Source: Chloroflexi bacterium UBA5189 (lineage in GTDB: Bacteria > Chloroflexota > Limnocylindria > Limnocylindrales > CSP1-4). From it: a DNA stretch of 26,399 nucleotides. The DNA is taken from contig DHWF01000036.1 of the NCBI GenBank assembly GCA_002413045.1, forward strand, positions 85,409 to 111,807, read 5' to 3'. Positions 15,257-22,838 of this stretch are shown piece by piece. Both the position numbers and the translations under genes were made by a program. The stretch's first letter is position 1, and every line of letters starts with the position of its first letter. The notes below the pieces were generated by a model. The model made no database searches, was not told the origin of the DNA, and saw only the letters and a list, made by a program, of their open reading frames with translations.

Positions 15257-17107
15257 ATGACCGTCGAATCGCCGGCGCGGACGTGCCCACGTTGTGAAGC
15301 CAGCGTCGCCGCGGACGCGCGCTTCTGCGCAAGCTGCGGACTGGCCCTCGACGCGCCAGCGCAGCACGTCGAGGCGATCCACTCGCGCCTGACCGCGGCG
15401 GCGCCGGAGCCGCTGATCCAGAAGATGCGGGCGGCAAAGCTCACAGGAGAGCGCAAGCCAGTCTCCGCGCTATTCGTGGACGTCGTCGGCTCGACATCGC
15501 TCGCCGAGCAGATCGATCCGGAGGACTGGACGCAGATCATCAACGAGGCGTTCGACCTCATGTCGCGCGCCGTCTTTCGCTACGAGGGCACCATCGCCCA
15601 GCTCCAGGGCGACGCGATGCTCGCGTTCTTCGGGGCGCCGGTTGCCCACGAGGACGACCCGGAACGGGCGATCTTCGCGGCGATCGACATGCTCGCCACG
15701 ATCGATGACTACGGCACCCAGCTCAAGGCCAGCCACGGCATCGACTTCCGGATCCGGGCCGGCGTCAACTCGGGGCCGGTCATGGTCGGCAATGTCGGCT
15801 CCGACCTGCGCTACGAGTACACGGCGCTCGGCGACGCGGTGAACGTGGCCGCGCGCATGCAGACCGCCGCGCAGCCGGGGACGATCGTCATCGGCGAGAT
15901 GACCCGCCGGCTGACCGGCGACACCTTCGACCTCGAGGACCTCGGCGGGCTCGACGTGAAGGGCAAGTCCGAGCCGATCCACGCCTTCCGGGTCATCGGT
16001 CGCAAGGCGGCGCCCGCCCGCCGCCGCGGCCTCGAGTCCGTTGGCCTGGACAGCCCGATGGTCGGCCGCGACGAGCCGCTGCGTCGACTGACGACGCTCC
16101 TCGACACGGTCCGCGAGGGTCGCGGGCGGGTCGCGTTCGTGATCGGCGAGCCGGGCATCGGCAAGAGCCGGCTTCTCGCCGAGCTCAAGCGCGCGGCCCT
16201 CGCGCCGGTACCCGGCGGCAGCGGTCCTGGCACGATCTGGGTCGAGGGCCACTGTGTGTCGTACGGCCGCAATCTTCCGTACCACCTTCTGATCGACCTC
16301 CTTCGCTCGATCCTCGGGATCTCGTTCGCGGCGCCCGAGGCCGAGGCCCGCGACATGCTGGACCGCGTCCTCGAGGAGCGACTCGGCGCGGATCGATCCG
16401 AGGTCGCCGACACCGCGCCGTACCTCGCGGGCCTGCTCGGGCTGCCCCTCCGCGAGGACGAGGCGACGCATATAGCGAACGCACCGGAGGTCACGCAGGG
16501 CCGGTACGTGGCGGCAACCCACCGCCTGCTCCGCAGCATGGCCGCCGAGCGGCCGGTCGTCCTCGTCTGCGAGGACCTGCACTGGGCCGATCCCGCGTCG
16601 ATCGCAGTCGCCACCCAGGTCATGCCCCTGGCCACGCAGCTGCCGATCCTGTTCCTCGCGGCCATGCGCGCGGAAACCGATTCGGCCGGCTGGGCCCTGC
16701 TCGAGCAGGCCCGCGACCAATTCGGCGATTCGCTGACCGAGATCCGCCTCGAGCCGCTGACGGACGCCGACAGCCGGGTCCTGGTGTCGAACCTGCTCGA
16801 GATCGAGTCCCTGCCGGACCGGGTCCGCGACCTGATCATGGCCCGGGCGGAGGGCAACCCGTTCTTCGTCGAAGAGGTCGTCCGCATGTTGATCGAGCGC
16901 GGCCTGATCGTGTCGGAGGGCGATCGGTGGGTGGCGACCGACGAGGTCGGCGGCGCCGAGATCCCGGAGAGCCTCCATGGCCTGTTGCTGGCCCGCATCG
17001 ATCAGCTGCCCGAGGCGGCAAAGCGCAGCCTGCGGATCGCCGCCGTGATCGGCCGGCAGTTCCCGGTCCGAGTCCTGGAACGAGTGATTGGAGAGGGCAT
17101 TCGATGA
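15257..17107 (+). CDS. Zinc-ribbon / class III nucleotide cyclase / AAA ATPase protein
   Basis: A 616-residue cytosolic signalling protein. A zinc ribbon is formed by Cys10, Cys13, Cys24 and Cys27. The cyclase domain (about 65-250) keeps both metal Asp residues (Asp75 in FVDVVGST, Asp119 in LQGDAMLAFFG) and the NVAARM Asn/Arg pair, so it should make cAMP or cGMP. An ATPase domain of the AAA_16/STAND type follows from about 270, with Walker A GEPGIGKSRL and Walker B VVLVCEDLHWAD. The protein ends at VIGRQFPVRVLERVIGEGIR, just where relatives run on into a winged-helix and TPR region. That region is here a separate gene joined by an ATGA overlap. Either the split is natural or one indel divided an ancestral gene of about 1130 codons. 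Confidence 0.9.
   Translation: MTVESPARTCPRCEASVAADARFCASCGLALDAPAQHVEAIHSRLTAAAPEPLIQKMRAAKLTGERKPVSALFVDVVGSTSLAEQIDPEDWTQIINEAFDLMSRAVFRYEGTIAQLQGDAMLAFFGAPVAHEDDPERAIFAAIDMLATIDDYGTQLKASHGIDFRIRAGVNSGPVMVGNVGSDLRYEYTALGDAVNVAARMQTAAQPGTIVIGEMTRRLTGDTFDLEDLGGLDVKGKSEPIHAFRVIGRKAAPARRRGLESVGLDSPMVGRDEPLRRLTTLLDTVREGRGRVAFVIGEPGIGKSRLLAELKRAALAPVPGGSGPGTIWVEGHCVSYGRNLPYHLLIDLLRSILGISFAAPEAEARDMLDRVLEERLGADRSEVADTAPYLAGLLGLPLREDEATHIANAPEVTQGRYVAATHRLLRSMAAERPVVLVCEDLHWADPASIAVATQVMPLATQLPILFLAAMRAETDSAGWALLEQARDQFGDSLTEIRLEPLTDADSRVLVSNLLEIESLPDRVRDLIMARAEGNPFFVEEVVRMLIERGLIVSEGDRWVATDEVGGAEIPESLHGLLLARIDQLPEAAKRSLRIAAVIGRQFPVRVLERVIGEGIR
17090..17097 (+). promoter_or_regulatory. Internal Shine-Dalgarno for the TPR gene
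   Basis: GGAGAGGG lies inside the last codons of the cyclase gene, six nt before the ATG at 17104. This spacing is ideal and supports genuine re-initiation on the downstream gene, although the same element could also assist a ribosomal frameshift. Confidence 0.6.
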
Positions 17108-18657
17108 CCGAGAACCAGCTCGAGACGCTCGAGGCGAAGGGCCTGGTCAAGCTCGCGACCCTCCGGCCGGAGCTCGAGTACCTGTTCCGGCACGCGCTCG
17201 TTCAGGATGCCGCCTACGGATCCCTGCTCAAGCAGGAGCGGCGCGAGCTCCACGGCCAGGTCGGCGAAGCGCTGGAGGCGCTCTACCCGGAGCGGATGGC
17301 CGAGCTCGCACCAACCCTCGCGATGCACTTCGCCCAGAGCGGCGATACCGAGAAGGCGATCGACTACTACGCGGCCGGCGGCCGGCACGCGCTCGAGCAG
17401 AATGCGATCCAGGAGGCCTACGGGGCATTCGATAGCGCCGCGGCATTGATCGCCGGCGCGCCAGGAGCCGCGGAGATGGAATCTCGCGGACCAGCCGAGA
17501 CCGCACGCCGGCGACGGCGGCGGATCGAGATCCAGATCGGCCGGGCCCAGGCCGGCTACAGCTTCCTCTCCGCCAATGAGTCGCTGCCGGCGCTCGAGGC
17601 GCTGGTGACGGAGGCGGACGACCTCGGCGACCTGCAGCTGATCGCGAAGGTCCATCAGCTGATCGCCCTGGGGCGATTGCAGGCCGGCGCGTCACCGTCG
17701 GATCCGACCGTCGCCCGGTCGCTGCAACGAATCACCGAGGTCGGCGAGGCACTCGGCGATCCCTCCATCCGGGCGATGCCCCTGGCGTTCGTCGGCCTGA
17801 GCCAGGTCTTCTCGGGACCGGTTCGGGCCGGCGTGGAGGCGCTGGAGGAGGCGGTGCCGCTCATGCAGCAGCAGCGCGATTCGATCGGCGCCGCCTTTGC
17901 TCGCGGCGGGCTGGCGATGGGCTACGCGACGCTCGGCGAGTTCGAGAAGGCCGACGCGGCGGTCGAGAATGCCAAGGAGATCGCCAAGGACGGCGATCTC
18001 ATCGCCCAGCTCGATGCCCTGATCGCGGAATCCATGGTCCGAGCGGCCGAGGGCCGCCTCGAGCAGGCGATGCCGCTCGCGCAGGAATGCGTGGATCGCG
18101 CCGAGGAGACGGGCGCATCAGCCTGCATCATGGTCTCGTCGTGGATCCTGGGCGACGCGCTGCACCAGCTGGGCAGGTATGCCGAGGCGCGGGACGTCCT
18201 GAAGCGAGGCGCGGACGTTGCGCTCGCCGTGGATCGCCAGGTCTGGCGCCCGACGCTCCAGTCCTGGCTGCGCACGAGCGCGGCGGCCATCGGCGAGGTG
18301 GCGGAGGGCGACGCCGAGGAGGCACTGGCGACGGCGCGCGCCATCGGCAACCACCTGGGCGAGGCGGGCGTGCTCTTGAAGCGCGGGGAGATCGCCGCCA
18401 GGCAAGGCAACACCGACGCAGCGATCCCGGACTTAGCCGCTGCCGCGGCCATCCTCGAGGAGGAGGGCGCTCGGCCCTCGCTGGCGCGGGTGCTCCATGG
18501 CTGGGGCGAGACGCTGCGCGCCGCGGGCCGCACGGACGAGGCGGCCCCGCTGCTCCGGAGATCGCTGGGCCTGTTCGAGGAGCTCGGGCTGGAGCGGGAG
18601 GCGGCGGTGGTCCGGACCTCCCTGTCGCTTGGCGGCGTCAGGCTCGCCTTCGACTAG
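17104..18657 (+). CDS. TPR-repeat partner of the cyclase/ATPase
   Basis: A 517-residue alpha-helical protein. The first 60 residues (LEAKGLVKLATLRPELEYLFRHALVQDAAYGSLL, then RRELHGQVGEALEALYP) are the segment that follows the ATPase in single-chain relatives of the cyclase/AAA family. The rest is a run of TPR-like helix pairs, for example ALGDAL...GRYAEARDVLKRGADVA and GRTDEAAPLLRRSLGLFEELGL, expected to bind a protein partner and sense or scaffold. No membrane segment or catalytic motif is present. The start at 17104 overlaps the cyclase stop (ATGA) behind a strong ribosome-binding site, so the products are probably made in equal amounts and may reassemble as a complex. It converges with the receiver-like gene 24 bp further on. 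Confidence 0.88.
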   Translation: MTENQLETLEAKGLVKLATLRPELEYLFRHALVQDAAYGSLLKQERRELHGQVGEALEALYPERMAELAPTLAMHFAQSGDTEKAIDYYAAGGRHALEQNAIQEAYGAFDSAAALIAGAPGAAEMESRGPAETARRRRRRIEIQIGRAQAGYSFLSANESLPALEALVTEADDLGDLQLIAKVHQLIALGRLQAGASPSDPTVARSLQRITEVGEALGDPSIRAMPLAFVGLSQVFSGPVRAGVEALEEAVPLMQQQRDSIGAAFARGGLAMGYATLGEFEKADAAVENAKEIAKDGDLIAQLDALIAESMVRAAEGRLEQAMPLAQECVDRAEETGASACIMVSSWILGDALHQLGRYAEARDVLKRGADVALAVDRQVWRPTLQSWLRTSAAAIGEVAEGDAEEALATARAIGNHLGEAGVLLKRGEIAARQGNTDAAIPDLAAAAAILEEEGARPSLARVLHGWGETLRAAGRTDEAAPLLRRSLGLFEELGLEREAAVVRTSLSLGGVRLAFD

Positions 18658-18681
18658 CGCGGGCTCGGCGCAGGGGCTCGA

Positions 18682-19095
18682 CTACAGGGTCACGGACGTG
18701 CCCGGATTGCGCGCGGCGGCCAGCGCGGACTCGATGGCGGCGGCAAGTCGCTCGCCACTCGGCAAGCCAACGACCGGCGTGACCCGCAGGTCGCCGGTCA
18801 CCGTGATCCACGCCGGCTCCATGCCGGTGGCGGAGAGCACGATCGGCACTCCCGCGTGCAGCGTGCGCAGGCCCTGGATCAGGTCCTTCGCACCCTCCGG
18901 CTCGCCAGTCGCCCAGGCGTCATAGACGAGCACGTCTGCCCACCCCGCCAGCGCGCATGGGTGCGCCGACAGAATCGGGCACATTGCGCCGACCGGGCCG
19001 AGGCATTCCCGGACCTCATAGCCACGACGACGCAGGGAGTCGACCTCCTGGTCCGCAAGATCGGTGTCGTGATTGACGACGAGGACTCGAGTCAT
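18682..19095 (-). CDS. Degenerate response-regulator receiver-like protein
   Basis: A 137-residue single-domain protein. The strands follow a receiver fold: RVLVVNHDTD (beta 1, with NHD in place of the acidic pair), DVLVYDAWATGEPEG (beta 3, with Asp59 at the phosphoacceptor position), VPIVLSATG (beta 4) and PVVGLPSGERLAAAI (beta 5). The conserved Lys of active receivers is missing at beta 5 (GLP instead of KP). Residues 31-47 contain three Cys, including C-P-I-L-x4-C-A-L, which could bind metal or respond to redox state. Phosphorylation by a kinase is therefore doubtful; a metal- or redox-linked signal is a guess. It starts at ATG 19095. No kinase gene is adjacent. Confidence 0.7.
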   Translation of the reverse strand: MTRVLVVNHDTDLADQEVDSLRRRGYEVRECLGPVGAMCPILSAHPCALAGWADVLVYDAWATGEPEGAKDLIQGLRTLHAGVPIVLSATGMEPAWITVTGDLRVTPVVGLPSGERLAAAIESALAAARNPGTSVTL

Positions 19096-19181
19096 GGCAC
19101 ACCCCGTTCGGCGTTGGCCACAGGCGTAGGTCGGCCTACACCGCGTGGCTAGTGCCATCCGGCACGCTCGGCACGGCAGAT

Positions 19182-19571
19182 CTACCCCTTTCGCTCGAGG
19201 ATCGGCTTGGCGAGGTCCGGCCGATCGACGACGAACGCGAACATCGCGCGATCGCCCCAGCGCCCGAGGAACAGATGGCCGTGGATGTTCACGCCGGCGT
19301 CCGCCAGCGCCCGCGCGATGCGCGCCATCCCGCCCGGCTTGTCGTCGACCTCGGCGATGATCGATTCACCCTCGACGTACGTGTAGCCGCCCTCGTCGAG
19401 GACCCGCTTCGTCGCCTCGTCGTCCGCGGTGGTCATGATCACGTGCCCGCTGTTCCCGAGCCCGCCGCCGCCGATCGCGCGCAGGTCGACGCCGCGTGCC
19501 GCGAGCTCCTCGGCGAGCACCGCCATCGCCCCCGGATCGTTCTTCAGCTGCACGACGAACTGGTTGGCCAT
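19182..19571 (-). CDS. Tandem ACT-domain protein
   Basis: A 129-residue protein made of two ACT-like modules. Module 1 is QFVVQLKNDPGAMAVLAEELAARGVDLRAIGGGG, with GHVIMTT. Module 2 is SIIAEVDDKPGGMARIARALADAGVNIHGH, with RAMFAFVVDRP. Each keeps the D-x-P-G-x-M turn at the end of the first strand, where amino-acid ligands usually bind. Stand-alone double-ACT proteins are thought to sense amino acids or regulate enzymes; no catalytic domain is attached. The start at 19571 is fixed by AGGAGGG at 19578-19584, six nt upstream. It diverges from the alpha/beta hydrolase with 76 bp between. Confidence 0.87.
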   Translation of the reverse strand: MANQFVVQLKNDPGAMAVLAEELAARGVDLRAIGGGGLGNSGHVIMTTADDEATKRVLDEGGYTYVEGESIIAEVDDKPGGMARIARALADAGVNIHGHLFLGRWGDRAMFAFVVDRPDLAKPILERKG

Positions 19572-19647
19572 CGGATCCCTCCTCAGCGGCCCGCGCCGCA
19601 GCGCTGATCGTAGCCCGAGTGGCGACGCTCTTGGCTAGAGTGCGGAC

Positions 19648-20559
19648 ATGACGACCGATGCGAAGCCCGCGCGCGAGGGTCTCTCCGCGACCGCCGCCGA
19701 CCTGCCGCCCGCCGTCGCGGCTGCGCTGGCCGCTCCCGCCGCGGGATCGCCCGGATGGGTCGACGCCGGGGGCATGCGTTGGGCGACGCTGTCGTGGGGC
19801 CGGCCGGAGGATCCGCCGATCCTGCTCATCCACGGGGTCACCTCGAATGCCCGGATCTGGTGGCGGGTCGGGCCTGCCCTGGCCGCCGCCAGCCACCACG
19901 TAGTCGCCGTCGACCTGCCCGGGCACGGCAAGACGAGGACGTGGAGCGGCCGGCATCGATTCGCCGAGACGGCCGAGGAACTTGCCGGCTTCATGCAGGC
20001 CGCCGGGCTCGACGGGCCTGAAGTGGCCGTCATCGGGCACTCCTGGGGCGCGATGGTGACGGCGCACCTGCCGATCGCGGGGATCCGTCCGCGGGTGCTG
20101 ATCCTGGTCGACCCGCCGTCGTTGACCGTCGCCCAGTTCGAGGTGTATGTCCAGGACCCGACCGAGCGACCGTACGCGACGGTCGGCGAGGCGGCCGACG
20201 TGATGCGCGCCGCCAACCCGACCTGGTCCGAAGGTGACATCGCCGCAAAGGCCGAGGCCCTGACCCAGTTCGACCCCGAAGCGGTCCTCGCGGCGCTCCT
20301 CCAGAACGGCGACTGGGACTCCGGGATGGCCGCGCTGCGCGACCCGAGGGCGAGCGGCGTCCCGGTCTGGCTCATCCATGGTGCGTGGGCGACCGGCGGC
20401 CTCGTTCCTGACGCCGCCCTGCCGCGCATCGTCGCGCAGCTCGGCAGCGAGCACGTGATCCCGATCGAGGAGGCACCACACTCCCCACAGCGGACGCACC
20501 CGGAGGCGACGCTGGTGGCGATGTTGCGCGCGCTGGAGCTATGTCGGCGCCCTGCCTGA
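19648..20559 (+). CDS. Alpha/beta hydrolase
   Basis: A 303-residue alpha/beta-hydrolase-fold protein, probably cytosolic. It shows the oxyanion segment LLIHGVTSNARIWW (60-72), the strand VVAVDLPGHGKT, the nucleophile elbow GHSWG with Ser132, and a C-terminal candidate His278 in APHSPQ. The acid residue is probably the Asp in GLVPDAAL or a near neighbour; this is uncertain. The family includes esterases, lactonases and C-C hydrolases, and the substrate cannot be read from sequence. The N-terminal 40 residues are Ala/Pro-rich and look disordered. The ATG at 19648 is preferred as the first in frame. The stop codon begins a short tandem duplication at 20557. Confidence 0.88.
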   Translation: MTTDAKPAREGLSATAADLPPAVAAALAAPAAGSPGWVDAGGMRWATLSWGRPEDPPILLIHGVTSNARIWWRVGPALAAASHHVVAVDLPGHGKTRTWSGRHRFAETAEELAGFMQAAGLDGPEVAVIGHSWGAMVTAHLPIAGIRPRVLILVDPPSLTVAQFEVYVQDPTERPYATVGEAADVMRAANPTWSEGDIAAKAEALTQFDPEAVLAALLQNGDWDSGMAALRDPRASGVPVWLIHGAWATGGLVPDAALPRIVAQLGSEHVIPIEEAPHSPQRTHPEATLVAMLRALELCRRPA

Positions 20560-20587
20560 CACGTTCGACCTGCGTGACAGGTTCGAC
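20557..20587 (+). repeat. Short tandem duplication at the hydrolase stop
   Basis: TGACACGTTCGAC (20557-20569) is followed by TGACAGGTTCGAC (20575-20587), 18 bp apart with one mismatch. The first TGA is the stop of the hydrolase. It is probably a slippage product; a binding site cannot be excluded. Confidence 0.55.
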
Positions 20588-20608
20588 GCCCGTTCGGCCC
20601 TAACCGGA

Positions 20609-21124
20609 TCAGCCGCCCGAGGGTTTTGGGGCGTCCTTCGCCTTGTCGTTCCCGCCGCCGTTGCCCATGATCCAGCCGATTCCCGGCCCGATCGACAGGT
20701 TGAGCTGGTGGTCGATCTCGCCCCAGCCCATGCCGCCCTGGAACATCGCGAGGATTTCCGCCGGCGTCTTGCCGCTCGCGTGAGCGAAGGCGTAGACGCG
20801 TACCGCGCCGCCGAGCCCGACCTTGGCCGACAGGTCCGCGAGATCGCTGGCCGTGGCGGTGATCCCCACAGCCTTGAGCTTGTCGACTACCCGTGCGAGC
20901 TCATCTGCGGAAGGCGGGCCATCGGAACCATCGGGCGCCTCGGCGCCTTCGGACTCGTCGGGGCCTTCGGAGGCGTCGGGCTCGTGCGAGGACTTCGGCC
21001 CCCCAAGCGGGGAGCCCGTGAAGTTGACCGATCCCGACTGGATGGCGAGCGCCGTACCAGCGACGAGTAGGACGGCGACGACGGCCACCAGCGTCAGCGC
21101 GACGGGAGACCTGCGCAGTTGCAT
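20609..21124 (-). CDS. Secreted or membrane-anchored protein with acidic linker
   Basis: A 171-residue protein. Residues about 8-28 are a hydrophobic signal or anchor (VALTLVAVVAVLLVAGTALA). Next comes a Pro/Glu/Asp/Ser-rich linker (about 40-75), then a helical domain with VDKLKAVGITATASDLADLSAKVGLGGAVRVYAFA. The domain closes with GMGWGEIDHQLNLSIGPGIGWIMGNGGG. The GLGGAV...ILAMFQGGMGWGEI pattern recurs in small exported proteins of Chloroflexota and Firmicutes, but no function is known to me. ATG 21124 is chosen over the adjacent in-frame GTG 21127. AGGAAG lies about ten nt upstream. It converges with the hydrolase. Confidence 0.8.
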   Translation of the reverse strand: MQLRRSPVALTLVAVVAVLLVAGTALAIQSGSVNFTGSPLGGPKSSHEPDASEGPDESEGAEAPDGSDGPPSADELARVVDKLKAVGITATASDLADLSAKVGLGGAVRVYAFAHASGKTPAEILAMFQGGMGWGEIDHQLNLSIGPGIGWIMGNGGGNDKAKDAPKPSGG

Positions 21125-21225
21125 CACTTCAGAACTTCCTCGCCAGAGATCAGGTGCGCATCGTACGCCGCATGCGCCGCAACTGAAAACGGGCCACCGG
21201 CCGGGTGAGATCCGGGTCGGGTCAA

Positions 21226-21250
21226 TCAGCGTCGCCGGATGTCACGCGAG
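21226..21250 (+). repeat. 25-bp dispersed repeat, copy A
   Basis: TCAGCGTCG, four nt (CCGG), then ATGTCACGCGAG. The flank TCAA upstream is shared with copy C. It lies in the gap between the minus-strand anchored protein (start 21124, 102 bp away) and the hairpin at 21359. Confidence 0.7.
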
Positions 21251-21358
21251 GACCTCGCCGGACCCTCGCCGCTCTTGGGATCCGTTCCATGCCCACCAGA
21301 CAGGCTCACCGGCCGCTCTGCGTCGAGTGGATAAGACGCGAGCGTCGACCGCAGCGAG

Positions 21359-21387
21359 AAGGGCAGGCCCAGTGGGGGCCTGCCCTT
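21359..21387 (-). terminator. Hairpin terminator of the glycine-zipper gene
   Basis: A perfect 12-bp inverted repeat (AAGGGCAGGCCC with GGGCCTGCCCTT, 5-nt loop) lies 18 bp beyond the stop at 21406. Only a short TT tail follows, so termination may be partial or protein-assisted. Confidence 0.7.
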
Positions 21388-21405
21388 GTCGACGTTCGGA
21401 AGGAC

Positions 21406-21663
21406 CTAGGTTCGGGTCGTCGTCTGGACGGTTGTTCCCTTGTCGTCCTCCTCGACCTTGCCGGCGAGGGCGCCGACGGCCCCGCCGACCACGGCCCCGG
21501 CAACGGTGCCGACGACTGGCACGACGCTGCCGACAACGGCCCCCGTGATTGCGCCTCCGGCGGCCCCGCCGACTTCATCTCCGTGGCCCTGGCCGACCTT
21601 CGTGACCGTTTGCTCGGTGTGTGGATCAGAATCTGAATTGCGTACGACGACTTCATCGCCCAT
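21406..21663 (-). CDS. Small glycine-zipper protein
   Basis: An 85-residue protein. The middle (residues about 31-69) is a glycine-zipper membrane segment: GGAAGGAITGAVVGSVVPVVG, then TVAGAVVGGAVGALAG. It is flanked by hydrophilic ends: an acidic N-terminus (MGDEVVVRNSDSDPH) and a Thr-rich tail. Such segments pack helices in membranes and are common in stress-induced or envelope proteins. No signal cleavage site is visible. The ATG at 21663 is preferred because AGGTG lies about six nt upstream; the GTG at 21678 would add five residues. A strong hairpin follows the stop. Two direct GTCATGA copies (21732-21738 and 21745-21751) lie 69-88 bp upstream. Confidence 0.75.
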   Translation of the reverse strand: MGDEVVVRNSDSDPHTEQTVTKVGQGHGDEVGGAAGGAITGAVVGSVVPVVGTVAGAVVGGAVGALAGKVEEDDKGTTVQTTTRT

Positions 21664-21731
21664 TGCTGCACCTGTCACTAGTGGCCGCCGGAGGCGAGCC
21701 GGTATCGAGCGTGGCGCATCATTGGCGTTGT

Positions 21732-21751
21732 GTCATGACGCTCGGTCATGA
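21732..21751. promoter_or_regulatory. Paired GTCATGA direct repeats
   Basis: GTCATGA occurs twice with a six-base spacer (13-bp period), 69-88 bp upstream of the glycine-zipper start. Each contains the palindrome TCATGA. The position suits a regulator site, but the evidence is only the repeat. Confidence 0.3.
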
Positions 21752-22123
21752 GAGATTCGGGGCCAACCAAGGCGTGGTCTGGCGGCAGACCTCGGGCCTC
21801 GACACGGGATGGCCCCACGGCGGCGCGACGCGCGGGCAGTCGCCAACGTTCCGCGCATCGGCGCGGCGCGATCGACCAGGATCGGAGAGGCGGGTCGCTG
21901 GCCGAACCGGGTCGAGCGCCGGCAGGGTTCGGATCGCGACGGGGGCCATCCGCACATGTCATGCGCGTCATCGGAGCTCGATCGGGTCCGTCGGCGAGAA
22001 CGGACCACGAGCGCGATAGCGATCACGGCGACGACGGTCAAGAGGATCGGAAGCACCGGCAAATTGAGCGCGTAGAGAGGGGGTCGCGGCCACGACCGAT
22101 GTGAAAGTGGATTCCGGCGTCAT
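21733..22123 (-). pseudogene. Small membrane protein gene, apparently frameshifted
   Basis: A very strong AAGGAGGA (22131-22138) lies seven nt before ATG 22123. The frame from there begins MTPESTFTSVVAATP, but then becomes Arg-rich and stops at 21968. In the next frame the following bases read PLYALNLPVLPILLTVV, then AVIAIALVVRSRRR, a clean membrane helix with positive residues after it. Removing one C from the CCCCC run near 22079-22083 would join the two. The joined frame stays open to 21733, but the true end is uncertain because the sequence after SSDDAHD looks non-coding. It is either a sequencing or assembly indel or a recently broken gene. It diverges from the ECF sigma gene. An intact 51-residue product is the alternative. 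Confidence 0.45.
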
Positions 22124-22274
22124 CGCTCGATCCTCCTTGGCAGCAACGTCGCTGGCCAGCCGAAGGCGGGACCGGACGGCATTGCCGCCCGGATTCTGAA
22201 AGGATTCGTCCGTCGCGGCGCCTTCCAAGTAGGCGCCATGTTGGCGCCACGGCTCGGAGGTCGGTCTCGGCGCG

Positions 22275-22838
22275 ATGACGCAACTGCAGCTCGTCGAGCT
22301 GGCCAGGTCCGGCGATCAGCCAGCATTCGAGGCGCTCGCGCGATCGATCGCTGGACGCCTCTACCGGGTCGCCCACCGAATCCTTCGCGATCCCTATCAG
22401 GCCGAGGATGCGATGCAACAGGCGCTCATCGCCATGTGGCAGGACTTCTCGACGCTGCGCGACCTTGACCGATTCGAGTCGTGGACCTATCGACTCGTGG
22501 TCAATGCCGCGACCAGCGTCGCTCGACGCGACCGTCGACGGCAGGCGTCCGTGACCTTGGTGCCGCTCGACATCGGTGACGAGGACCCCACGGGCGCGGA
22601 CGCGAGCCAGGCGCTCGCAGATCGAGATGCCCTCGATCGAGCGTTCCAGCGGCTGAGCCCCGAGCACCGGGCGGTCGTCGTCCTGCGCTATTTCGTCGGT
22701 CTCCCGATCGAAGAGATCGGGCGGACGCTCGATATCCCAGCCGGGACCGTCGCCTCTCGATTGCATCACGCGATGCGAGGGCTGCGCGCGGCACTGGAAG
22801 CGGCTGACCGACCGGTGGTGGGGGTGCGAACGGCATGA
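22275..22838 (+). CDS. ECF-type RNA polymerase sigma factor
   Basis: A 187-residue extracytoplasmic-function sigma factor. Region 2 reads LYRVAHRILRDPYQAEDAMQQALIAMWQDF and continues to FESWTYRLVVNAATSVAR, which binds core polymerase and the -10 element. Region 4 reads LSPEHRAVVVLRYFVGLPIEEIGRTLDIPAGTVASRLHHAMRGLRAAL, a helix-turn-helix for the -35 element. Regions 1.1 and 3 are absent, as expected. There is no C-terminal SnoaL extension. The ATG overlaps nothing upstream; GGAGG is 14 nt away, so translation may be modest. The stop overlaps the start of the anti-sigma candidate (ATGA). Its targets are unknown; the pair and the following secreted protein form a plausible regulon core. Confidence 0.92.
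   Translation: MTQLQLVELARSGDQPAFEALARSIAGRLYRVAHRILRDPYQAEDAMQQALIAMWQDFSTLRDLDRFESWTYRLVVNAATSVARRDRRRQASVTLVPLDIGDEDPTGADASQALADRDALDRAFQRLSPEHRAVVVLRYFVGLPIEEIGRTLDIPAGTVASRLHHAMRGLRAALEAADRPVVGVRTA

Noticed and set aside
21956..21965. Sixth copy of the dispersed repeat (ATGTCATGCG)
   Set aside because: Only the right half matches; the TCAGCGTCG part and the spacing are missing.
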